Shown here one piece after another: positions 36,201 to 48,200 of a stretch of 64,000 bases of DNA. Source of the stretch: Orientallactaga sibirica (lineage: Eukaryota > Chordata > Mammalia > Rodentia > Dipodidae). Location: NCBI GenBank assembly GCA_036365145.1, contig JAEOAD010000026.1:1902501-1966500 (forward strand). The letters are read 5' to 3'. Under the pieces are notes generated by a model, which saw only the letters and a list, made by a program, of their open reading frames with translations, did not search any database and had not been told where the DNA came from. Positions within the stretch are counted from its first letter, which is position 1. Each line of letters opens with the position of its first letter. The position numbers and the translations under genes are program-made.

Positions 36201-39200
36201 ATGAGACAGCTGGTCTTTACGCAGAGCCTGGCTGTGTTTGCAGCTCTACTGGGCCCTACACAGGGCAAAGGGACTGGCTAGAGAGCTTCTCCCTGCCTGC
36301 CCCGCCCACACCGCTGCTGGAGGGTTCTAAGACAGAGCACAGCAGGCGAAGGCACCTGCTGTTTTGTCTCCCTCACCATGGACCATATGGGAGGAGGTGT
36401 GAAACTAAGCAAAGACCCCACTACAGCCAGCCTAAACCCTCACAGGCACAGGCACGGCATTCTGGGGGAGCACTGGGGAAAAGCTCAGTGGGGTGAAATA
36501 GGTGGAGGAGGCCTGGCTGAGAGCAGCTGGAAGGAGGCCAGCACATGGGGTTGACATCCACACAGATGCGGAGGCTGAAGCAGCAGAGACCCGGTGAGAG
36601 CAGGGTAGAGGGAGACAGAGAGAGAGAAGGGAGGAGCCACTCTGGAAGCCCCTCCACCCACAATGTGGTCACCAGTACTAGCTGTGTCAGTCCATCTGGA
36701 ACTGGACAGGGCTGGGGCTGTTCCCTAGGTCAGAGATGAGGTGAGCCACCTTCAGCTCTGCTCCACTTGGCTGAGTTGCAGTGTGACCAGAGTGTGCTCC
36801 CCAGTGTCCGTGTGGCTGCGATAACGCTGCTAGGAACCCCGCGCTGCTGGCAGCCAGGAGTCCTCGCTGGCAGCCTCGGAGCACTCCCAAACAGCAGGAT
36901 CATGTTCAAGCTTCTGCATGCCAAGTGCCTCATCTCAAGCATCGCGGCCCACCTCTGTCCCTCCCCATGGTTCTAGGTTCCTTTGTGCAGATGAAGTCAC
37001 TGTATACACTCTAGCACCTTGAATAATTTATGGGGCCCAGACTGTGGGCTGAGGACTTGATTCAAATTCTCAAATCCCCTCCACAGCCTTGAGTGTCCTC
37101 CCACCACGCTGGAGGCAATGGAGCTTCAGGAGCTGCATTCCACAGTGGGGCAAGTCTAGGGCCCAAGGAGGGTGGGCATGATCCCACATTTTGGGGGTCC
37201 CCAGAGCCTTTTTCCCAGGGGAGTGAAGGTGATGGGACTCAACACAGGGCAGGTCTGGCCAGGAGGGCTTGCCTTACACAAATGGCAGTCTTTGTGGGTG
37301 GCACCCCGGAGAGTGACAGATGGCACAGCTTCAAGTATGGGACACTTTGTTTCCTGTACACTGTGGTCTAGGGAGAACTTATTCTTGGCAGCCTGGGCTC
37401 TTTTGCCAAACTAATGACTTAGTAGCCATCCCATACTCCCTAGGGGCCTTGGTGTGGGCAGGAAGGACTCACCCTCTTTACTTAGCCAGCAGCCCGAGGC
37501 CAGAGTCACGTTGAGACAAGTGTACCTTGCAATCTCTTACTGCGTCACTGCTCAAGATTTTTTTTGTTTTGTTTGGAGAAAGAGGGTACACTATGGAACC
37601 TTCAATCCTCCTGCCTCACTGGGACTACAGATGTGCACCACCACATCTAGCTCTCAAGCCACTTTTGACAGAACAGCCCATGGTGTTCCTGGTGATCCTG
37701 GTGTTCCTAGCCCCATCTGCCATCTTTGCAGACCCCCCTTTTAGTCTCTGCCAGAGCTTCTTCCTCTCCAAAGCACAGGCCAAGTCCTCCCCACCCCACT
37801 ATCAAAAGTATTGAGGAGTGCCAGTGCAGGAAGAAAGGGAGGGCACGGGTTGTGACCTGGTTAGAGCTGCACTAAATCAGGGGACTCGAGAGTCGTTCTT
37901 TCCCTACAGTGGCAGGGATATCCAAAAGTGTGTAGCCAACCCCCACAGTGGGTAACCAGGTTCAGATGACCTCCTCCGGGCTGCCCAATGAGCAAAGGAC
38001 TAGGGAGCTGGGATGAGTCCCTGCACCCCCGGCCTCTCCCCAGGCCCCCACTCCAACACTCCCAAAGAAAGCAGCTGGTGGTGTTTTGAGCCGGGTGCTT
38101 GAGCCCTGCACTGCCAGCACAGGTCTGCCCTCAGACACGGTGGCTGTGGCCAGTGACTTCCACTAGGAGCACTGCAGAGGGGCATCATGAAGCACTGCGG
38201 GCCACTGCGGGAGATGGCCTCCAGCCTTGGTCCTCTCGGGGCTTAGCTTCCTCCTCCATAGGCCTCAGATGAGACCCACGTCCATGGTCATGCCAGCTGA
38301 GGCACCAGGCCAGGCAGGAGACGAGAGGGAGGATCTCACGCGTGAGGTCCAGGACGGTTGTGAAGGAGCCATCTGGGCACCACACAGAGATTCTGAGGAG
38401 GGAAATTCTGCTGGAGGAGTGAGTGGGCTGCTGGGCACACGGCACTGAGCTTGTCCCTCACCACCTCACCCAGGCTCCTGACCCAAGTGAGTCGTCTTGG
38501 GCCCAGCTCTCGACCTTGGCAGTCGGTGCATCGGCCCGAGCCCTGATGAACAGTTGGCCTGGTACAGCCTCCTGCTCACATCAGCTCTCTTGGTAGAGCC
38601 TGGTCTCTTGGGGAGCTCCTAGTTTGGGGGTGACATGAGATAAAGCCTCAAGGAGCTCCCAAATTCACCCTCCCCGATGGGGGGGGGGCAGGAAGGGAAG
38701 CCCACCGGCACAAGAGCAGGAAACACGGACAGCACATCAGCCTAAGTGTCTGTGGAGCTTTCCTGTGCACTGCCCAGAAAGGAAAATTCCAGGTCAAAAC
38801 CACAAACCCTGGCCTCCAACCCACTTCAAGGAGTGTGGGGCAGCACCCCAGTCATAGGAGAGGTAATGAGCCAAGAATGCAGGGGCTCTGAAGAGGAAGC
38901 AGGGAAAGGTGCCTCTGCTGAGCAGGTGGACAACGGAAAATGAGCAGCTGAGCCAGGAGGCAGTAGTGACTTCCCTAGATTCAACCCCACTACTCAGGGT
39001 GTCCTGAGCAGGAGCTGATAACCTCTATCTGCATTTTAAACTCAGTGCATAGGGATCTTCCTACGTCATCAAACACATCTTGTTTCCAACAATCAGAGCC
39101 CTTTGCACCACAGTACAGCGGGCTACTGGTTGGCAAGTTGGACTCGAGGCTCCAGGACCTAAAATTATGAAGAATGCTGGGCCGGGCCAGGTGTGGTGGC

Positions 39201-42200
39201 GCACGCCTTTAATCCCAGCATGTGGGAGGCAGAGGTAGGAGGATCACGGAGAGTTCGAGGCCACTCTGAGACTACATAGTGAATTCCAGGTCAGCTGGAA
39301 AGGAAGTAGGAAGGAGGCAGCAGAATGGTCCCATGGAGGTGGGGACAGGTGCTTGAGCTGGCACAGCAGGGACAACCCACATAAGATGGGTGTGCAAGGG
39401 GTCCCAGAGCAGCTCCGCTACAGCAGCACTGTGAGTACTCAAGAGAGAGCCCGTTCCGGGCAGAGGGACTCCTGAGACCCCTCCTGACATGGGCACACTG
39501 GTGAGGAGGTGAGGGCAGAGTCTACTGGCAACTCATTCTCAGGAGCAGAGGCCACTGGGGAGGACCAGCTGCCAATCAGTGGCAGCAGCTGGGACAATGG
39601 TGCTTCAACAAGGGGCAGGAGGTCAGGGCTCAGGAGACCTTCTGCTGACTGCAGGATACCTCAGAGATAACCGCCTGACCCCAAGCTGAGCCAGGACAGG
39701 GGAGCATGATGATCACCTTTGCCGGTCAGGAGCAGCTATGGGGAAAAAAAATTCCAGAATCCCGTGGGGAAAGAAAGTCTGTCAACATGAGATGCAAAGC
39801 ACCCAAAGGAGACAGCCTGGAGAGGGCAGGGTGCAGAGGGAAGCCCCAAGCTCCTGGTCGTGATTCAACCTGGGCCTGACTTAGGGCCAGCTACCCCTCC
39901 CCCGCCTGCCCAGTTTCTCGCTCACGACTTCACTTCCCACTTGCTGTGGACAGGCTAGCTCCCAGGTAGATGGCCGAGCAGCGTGGAGCTGAAGCTCCGG
40001 AGAACTGCCTACCAGCTCTCTGCATAACCCATCCTACTTGCCCGCAAGAACAGAGAGCATCAAGGATGCGTCCAGACCAGTCGGGTGGCACCTCAGTAGG
40101 CGCCTGGCACCCTCCTGCCCAAGAGTCCGACATTTAGGGACCAGGAGTGTTTCTAGCCCCTGAGGAGCTAAGCGGGACGCTGCCCCTCCTGTAACACTTC
40201 ATGCCAGAGGTGGAGGGGAACCCCAGGAGCGTAAGTTCCGGCAGTGTCCACCACAGAGCCATAGGGGAGGGCCTCCGTGGCCCCAGGGCCCGCCCCACAC
40301 GGCCCTGGTTGTCCAGGCGGTGCTTCTGAGGGCGAGGGATTCCCCGTGCCGTTACAGGTGATGAGTCCTCGACCGACTCACAGGGCCGGGGAAGCCTGCA
40401 ATTTGCCGGCAGCTGGCACCCGCCGTTACCAGCCTGTGCTGCCAAATGAGAAGCGGCGCGCACCAGGTCCCCTCCCCTCCCTTCCCCCTCCTGGGAAAAG
40501 CAGAACAGACAAACAAGCGCGCGGGAGGTGAGCTCGGCGGCCAGCCCCGCCTCCACGTGCTCAACCCACGCCGCGCGCCGGGGCCCCGCGACCCCACTCG
40601 ACCCGCAACTGTCCTGCCCTCCACCCCCACCCCACCCCCACCCCCACCCCCGGGTGCCGAGGGGCCCGGCGCAGAGCTCGGAGCAGGCTCGCACTCGCAC
40701 TCGCACAGCCGGGCACCGTCTTCCCGCCCCCGCAAAGCAGCTATTTATAGCCAGGGAAGCACCGCGCCGGGGCGCCGCTGCCCATCCCGCCGGGCGGCCC
40801 GCTCACCATCCCGGGGAGCAGCACCACGCAGCTCATCGGCGGGCGCCTTCGGCTGCCAAGTTGCTGGAGCGAGTGGCTTTCGTTTTCGCGCGGCGCTGCC
40901 CGGCGCTCACCCCGCCCGCACACGGGGCTCCGGGCTGGGCTCGTCCGGGGCTCGCTGCGCGCGGGCGGGCGCGGTCCAGCTCCGGGCTCCGCCAGCGCCG
41001 GCCGCCCCCGCCTAGGCCGCTCGAGTCGCCCACCTGACGCCCAGTGGCCCGCCGGCCCGGGCACGGGGGCGCCGCACGACCGCCGGCGACTTCCTCCGCA
41101 GAGGCGCCAGGGAAACCGCGGCCCGCGGGCTTCCTGCTGCACCCGGGGCGGGGGCAGCCGCCCGAGCCCACCCGGGGAGAAGTGAGCAGAGAAAAGCGCG
41201 AGAGAGCGCGAGCCGGGCAGGCAAGGCGAGGTGGTCGTGCCACCTCGGCCCCGATCCCCGCCCTCGGCCGAAGGCAAGTTCCTACCCTCCGGCTCCCCCG
41301 TGGCATCGGTGCTGGAGAGCTAGGGCGGGCGCAGGGCCATGGCCGCGGATGCTCGCTCGCTCCTCGCTCACTCGTGGCGGGCCGGGCCGGGCCGGGGCGG
41401 GGCAGGCAGAGCCGGACGAGGCCCGGCGGTCGGTCGCTTGGAAGCCGGCCCAGCAGTTCAACTGACTTTGGCCGGCCAATCCCAGCGGGGTCCTTTGGCC
41501 TGGCTGCTGGAGCTGCAGTGGTGGGCTGGTGACCCCCGGCGGGGCAACTTGGGCACAGCCCTCGGCGGCGCAGGAAGCTGTGGGACGGGGGGCGGCCCCC
41601 CGCCGACCCGACCGAGTAGGGGCCAGGAATTCGGAAGGCAGGATGGCAGCGGCCAACGGGATGCAGGGGCTGTCTTCCTCTCGCTTGGGGTGGCTCTGTG
41701 CACGGCGCCCCTCCCCTCCCCGAGTTGTGCCACGCACTGCCTTGTGGTGGACAGTTGTTTAAGTGGGTGGGTTAAAAACAGCCACACACAACCTGTCAGT
41801 TGGGCCTGGAGTGAAGACTTCTGGAGTAACAGTCTCAGGGGGAGGGGGCGGCAGAACAGAGAGGCTAGGAGGAGTCTGGAAGGGCTGAGGGAGCGAGGGC
41901 CCAGGTAAGCAGCATTCTCCCCGCCCGACGGCATCTCTCCCTGGGGAGGGCAGGGAGCAGGTCCGCAGACCCCAGGAAGGGGACCCAGTGTCTCTACAGA
42001 GGGGGCCGTCTTGCTGCCAGGGATAGGAAGAGGCAGGCCTGCGCTCTGCTCCGGGGAGGGTCCTCGCAGGTAGGTCTACAGCAGCACAAACCTCTCCTGG
42101 TGGATAGGGACAGGGTTCAAATGAGCGCTCTCCAAGAGAACCGGATCTCAAGGAGTTCTCAATATGGTTGCTACTCAACTCAACCTCTGACGATCCCTTG

Positions 42201-45200
42201 TGCTGACAGACACCACCACCAGTGGGAAGAGGTTCAGAGAGCCTGCTACAGCTGCAGCAATGAGACTGGAACCCGTCACTCAGACCTGGCCAGCTCCAGT
42301 GCTTGGGTCTCTCCTTACATTGTCCTCAGTTGCTGAGGCACACACCATGTGCCAAAGTGTCACTTGCACCTCACATAGCTCATGACATCACTTCATACCT
42401 TTTCTACTTCCTGTAAGATCAAGTCAGACCAAAGGAAGCTGAAAACATGTGCTTATCACTCCCAGGGCAGGAGGGAGCTGCGCTGTCAGTGACCTGAGTG
42501 GTTGCCTGGAAATCAGTGCCCTACATCTAGGCAGCTTCCAAGCCCACTAGCAGCACGCACCTGCCCTGCCACAGAGCCTGGTGTCCTGCAGCTCCCACAA
42601 CAGTGTGGTAAAGGGCCCGCTAGCCCAGCAGCTGACTGTTGTAGCAAGGAAGAAGGCTGTGGTAGGCTAGGAGAGCTTAGGGGTTTTTGTGCTACGCTCC
42701 CACCAAAGCATCCAGAGGAATATCCCCAGGAAACAGTCTGTTCACAGATGGGCTATGAGGCTCCCGGCCGCCCCCTTTTTTTCCCTTGGTGAGACAGGCC
42801 TCACACCGTAACAGGCCAGCCTCTAATTCATGACAGCCCTCTTGCTTCGACTGCTGGGATTCTAGGAGTGAGCTGTCTTGACCCTACTTCTGCGCATGGA
42901 ATGCCCTGCACCCTAAACCCTCTCCAGAGGCCCACGAAAGACATCATCTCACATACAGGCCAAGTAGGAGGTTTCTCACAGGGTGAGGGGCACCCCTCCC
43001 CTCCTCACACAGAGACACAATGGAACCTCCTGGGAGAACGCTGCGATAGACTGGGGAGTCTGCCCACCTCGTATCTTTGGGTGCCAAAGAGCTCTGAGCT
43101 TCCTCGTACCTGCTCGCACCCTAAGCAGAGTCTCAGCTGCTCATGAAACACTGCATGTGCAAGGATGCTGCCCTGAAGAGGCCGCCACTCATCAACTTCA
43201 GGCCCCCTGAAGGCCCAAGAGGAGGAAGAGTCCCCTGAGTGCTCACAAGCCTCCTGGATCATAAACATGGCCTCTGGTACATCTGGCCAGTGAGGTATTA
43301 AGGACCCTTATTGTCCTAGTGGTGGTGGGCTTCTGGCCTTGTGACACCAAGGTCCACTTGCCAGACCTGGGCTGTGTCCAAGGAGCTGCTGGCTGAGCAG
43401 CTAACGGAATCCTACAACTATCCCTTCTCAAGACCTGAGCCCTGCCAGAACTATACAGGTCACTCTTGGCTCCTTTCTTGTACACTTATTTGCAGAGAGA
43501 GAGAGAACAAAAAAAAAAAATAGGCACACCAGAGCTTCCAGCCATTGCAAACAAACTCTAAGATGCATGTGCCACTGCATCTGGCTTTACATGGGTACTG
43601 AGTACTGGGGAGTCAAAACTGGGTCATTAGGCTTTGCAGCCAAGTGCTTTAACTGTTAAGGCCATCTCTCTCCAGCCCTTTTTTTTGTTTGTTTTCAAGG
43701 TAAGGTCTTACTCTGGCCCAGGCTGATCTGGAATTAACTATGTAGTCATAAGGTGGCCTCGAACTCACAGCAATCCTCCTACCTCTGCCTCCCGAGTGGT
43801 GGGATTAAAGGCGTGCGCCACCACGCCCGGCTCTCCAGCCCTCTTGTAGACTGTTGTTTTTGCTTTTTTTTTCATTGAGGTTGGGTCTTGCTTTATCCCC
43901 AGGCTGAGCAAGAGTTCACCATATAGAAGTCACAGTGATCTTCCTACCTCAGCCTCTGCAGTGCTAGGATTAAAAGTGTACACCACCACTCCTGGCTTTT
44001 GTAAAAAAAAATTTAAATATTTTTTTTCTTTTTCAAGCAGGAGGGGGAAGGGGCATGCATATTCATGCCCACTTGCCACTGCAAAGGAACTCCAGATGCA
44101 TGTGCCACTTTGTGCATCTGGCTTTCCATGGGGACAAGAGAATCAAACTAAGGACATCAGGCTTTGCAAGTAAGTGCATTTACCTATGGAGCTATCTCTC
44201 CAGTCGTCCTGTCATGTAAAAAAAAAAGTATAGACTTTTTACTTTAGTTCGCTGAAAATGAACCCTGTTCCCTGTGCTAGTCAAATACTGTGTAAGAATG
44301 TTCTTTCAATTCCTAATTCCCAGCCTTGCCACCACTTACCTATCTACCTCCCTGATAGGACACAGGCGCCATGTGGTATGTGATCTGACAACTTGCCTCT
44401 AGAGTGTGTGACAGCCGGAGTGGGCTGGGCTTTACAGCTCCATACCAGCCAGTTTCCTCCTCTCCCTGCATAGTCAAGACAGGGTGAAGCAAGCCTCTCC
44501 TCCCTAGGCATGTAGCCATGTACTCCAGATGCCCGGGGCCCCTCTTGATCCTCTTGAGCTAGAGTTTTCTTTCTTTTTTTTCTTTTCTTTCTTTTTTTTG
44601 AGGTATGGTCTCACTCTGGCCCAGGCTGACCTGGAACTCACTATGTATTCTCAGGCTGGCCTCGAGCTCACGGCGATCCTCCTACCTCTGCCTCCCGAGT
44701 GCTGGGATTAAAGGCGTGCGCCACTACGCCCAGCTGTCTTTCTTTTTAAAAATATATTTTATTAGCCGGGCGTGGTGGCGCACGCCTTTAATCCCAGCAC
44801 TCGGGAGGCAGAGGTAGGAGGATCGCCGTGAGTTCGAGGCCACCCTGAGACTACATAGTTAATTCCAGGTCAGCCTGGACCAGAGTGAAACCCTGCCTCG
44901 AAAAACCAAAAAAAAAAATATATATATATATTTAATTTATTTATTCATTTGAGAAAGAGAGCACATGCATGCTAGGGCCTCCAGCCACTGCAAACTCCAG
45001 ATGCCTGTGCCCCTCTTGTGCATCTGGCTTACATGGGTCCTGGAGAGTTGAACCAGGATCCTTTGGCTCTGCAGGCCTTAACTGCTAAGCCATCTCTCCA
45101 GCCCGAGCTAGAGTTTTCTGTCCTCAGAAGCTGTCTAGCCCACACCGCACAGCTGTAAAGTACCTTTAGATGTCACTGTGCCCAACTGTTCTAAATGATG

Positions 45201-48200
45201 AGAGAAAGGAGCCGCCTGAGGAACATTTCCAGGCTGCCACAGGCGGCTTTGCTCCAAGACTCCCGTGCCTGACCGTAGGGCCGCACCCACTTCAGCAGAT
45301 AGCTTTGCTGTATCACTTGAATCCACTGGGACATGAGGTCCTGGCACAGGTGTGAACACCTGTGTGCACATTTCTGAAAGGAAAAGCGGTCCTTTTGCCA
45401 CTAGAAACAAAGCCACCAGCGCAGCCATGGGCTCTATGGCCCTGCGTGTAGCAGCAACAGAGCATGACCACTCCGCTCACCTGCACCTGCCCAGACGCAC
45501 AGCAGAGCAGAGGGAGAACACCAAAGGTGGCAGGGGTGGGGCAGCTTCTGGGGAGACAAATGGCAAGTAGGTCTGCTGGGTGGGGAGGGTCTAGAGATTT
45601 CCCTACACACACATGGGACCAAGCATAAAAGCAGTGACCACTGGAGGATGACAACAGCCAGGAACGGGTTCACAGGGAAGGCAAGGGCTGCTTATTGTGT
45701 GCGATGGAGCTGTGTGTGCCACAGCTATCGCATTTGGACACAGGGTGTCCTCGGTGGAAAAGGAGGTGCTGTGAAGCCTTCAGAAAATAGGCCAGGGAGA
45801 GGAGGTCAACAGACTGAGGCCTGCTGGGTGACACCCACCTTGACCATGTATTCCCCACCTGGGAACCTGTGGGGGCCCACTACTGAGGACATATCTGGCT
45901 TGCTGACAGCAATGGTGGAGGCCCAGTAGAATAGGCCCATTCCTTCCTACCCAGTGGCATATCATGCCTGTCCCTGAGGGACCCTCAGATCTCACACTGC
46001 CTCCCTAGGTGTGAGTCAGGGCTCTTAATTACCTCCCCAAGCGACAGGCACTTCCTGTGGGTCTCCTCTTTGCCCACCCTACTTCAGGCTGCTTGGACTT
46101 CTATAGGAGCCCACCCTCTGGAAGCTGCTTCTGCTTCATCTCAGGAGGAGAGCCCAAACCCCAGGAAAGCCCTATCTGCAAGCATTCCAAGAAAACTAGG
46201 ACAACCTATACATCTTCTGACCTCTGGTGCCTAAAAAATGGCTTTTGTGGGTTTGGGGACTCTGGGTCCTCCGGCTGAGCTAGGAACACAGGTATGGGAG
46301 GGGTCTTGAGGAAGCAATGGGGAAGAGCACATTCTGTGGGAGCAGATGCGGGGTGAGTGGTGGCTGTGACCCTGGCCCTCTGGTGACAGGCTAGCCTGAT
46401 TGCAAGCAGAGGGAAGGGCTTAAGCAGACCTGGCACCTTCATCCCAAGCAGGCGTATGTCCCACTATGTTCTGCTTGTTCCATGACAGCCTTCTAATTCC
46501 CAGTGTAACCTTGGCTACCAGAGGTAGGACAGGACATGAACCACAGAGGTAGGGGTGTCTCGCTTCCTCCTGCATGCAGCTTCTGGCCCCTAGGGGCACT
46601 TGTGGGCCAGAGCCTGTCACCATGGTAACCAGGCAGGGGCTTCAGGGCTTCAAACCCCTCTTTCAGAAGCAATGGAGCAACATGGTCAAACTTTCCAAGT
46701 GGGAAAGCAGGAAAGGGAGAGGGAGACAAGAAAAGGGGGAGACTAAAGCCACTTCAGAATGGAGGTCTGGCCAACCGAGATGAGGAGAGAGACATTGGGC
46801 AGACTAAGAGCCCCTCTGAGCTTGCACCCCTCCTGCTTGGGAACCTGGGCTCACAGGGTGCAGCCAAGTAGGTGGGGCCTGGCCCTTCCTGCCTCTGCTG
46901 GAGCAGCTGCCTGCTCATATGTTTTCCATTGGCTATGTGAAAAGGGTTCTTTTGGAAAAAGGGCTGGAAAACCACTGACCTCATCCAACTGGCCCACCTT
47001 TGGAGATGGAGACACTGAGGTCAAGGGGGCCAGGGGCCAGGACATCAACAGGCAGAGCAGCCAGTCTTTTCCCAGAGTGGGCATACTGGAAGATCTGAGG
47101 ACTGGGCTTCCAGCCATTCCTGCCATACACAACCACCTATAAAGGCTCCTGGCAGGAAGCCCTGATTCAGAGCAATGCTGGTGGCATGCACACCAAGGGA
47201 CCAAGCCTTCAGGCCAGGGTGTCCTCTAACCCTGGGGCTTGAGGGCCAACCAGGGCCCTAGAGAGCGCTTGGCCCTTGGGCCCCCTGCTGCCATGAACAC
47301 TGACCAAAAACTCAACATGGTAGCCTATAACCCACTGTGAGGACAAGGCAATAGTGGACATCGCACTTTATTACCATAGTGGGCGGGCCACAGGAGGTAC
47401 TGCTGAGAGCCCTCACTCACCTTCCATGCCAATGCCCACCTGGGAGCACATGCCCAACACTCCAGGGCTCAGTGAACAAAAGAGGCTAGCACTGCCATGA
47501 CTCCCCTTCCCAAAGAATGCATTCTCTTAATATTTAATTTACTTATTTGTTAGGAGAGTTAAGAGACAAGTGTGTGTGTGCGTGTGTAGAAGAGAGGAGG
47601 GAGAGAGGAGAAAAAGGAAGTAAGGGCATGCCAGGGCCTCTTGCACTAGAAACCAACTCCAGATGCATGTGTCACTTTGTGCATCTGGCTATATGTGGGT
47701 ACTGAGGAAATGAACCCAGGCCAGCAGCTTTGAAAGCTGCTGAGCCATCTCCCCTAGCCCAAGGGTTCATTCGTATAGTGACCCTCCACTTTCTCTGTGC
47801 CTGCAAATGGGGGGTTCCTAGCTCCTACCCCTCAATAGTCAGCTTCTTTGCCTTTGCTCAGGCCACCTGCCTTGCCCTCTTTCCAGAGCCTTTTTGAGGG
47901 TCCCAAAGAGATGGCCTGCTGCCCCCCACCCCGAAGCATATTGGAGTACGGAGCACTGCCCTGGGGCAACAAGACCAAGTGCAAGGTTCTGCCAGCTGCG
48001 GCCGTCATCTGTACACACCAGAAAGACAGTGAGGACACCTAGTCCACAAGCACCTCCCTGGGGATGTTCAGACAGGGAGCTATTAACCGAACACATGAGC
48101 AGAGCAGCAGCCGGCGGTAACGGCCAGGACCGAGGTGGAGCTGGATGTGTACACACAAGCACTGCCGTCCCTCTGGGGTTATATAGTGGTGCAAATGGCG

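Larger units (their letters stand above)
40250..41690. promoter_or_regulatory. CpG island inside the large CABIN1 intron
   Basis: About 1.4 kb that is strikingly GC- and CpG-rich compared with the AT-balanced introns around it. It includes GGGGCGGGG Sp1-type boxes near 41390, a CCACCCC tract (40620-40652), a repeated GCACTC/TCGCAC motif (40686-40707), and no SINEs. These are features of a promoter island. It lies about 5.6 kb upstream of the exon at 34611 in the direction of CABIN1 transcription. Confidence 0.85.

Noticed and set aside
40446..41037. Long plus-strand and minus-strand Arg/Pro/Ala-rich frames in the CpG island
   Set aside because: GC-rich DNA has few stop codons. Composition is low complexity, and none of these frames shows a recognisable domain. 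Only the splice-compatible ATG at 40836 and the plus-strand ATG/donor pair were kept as tentative.
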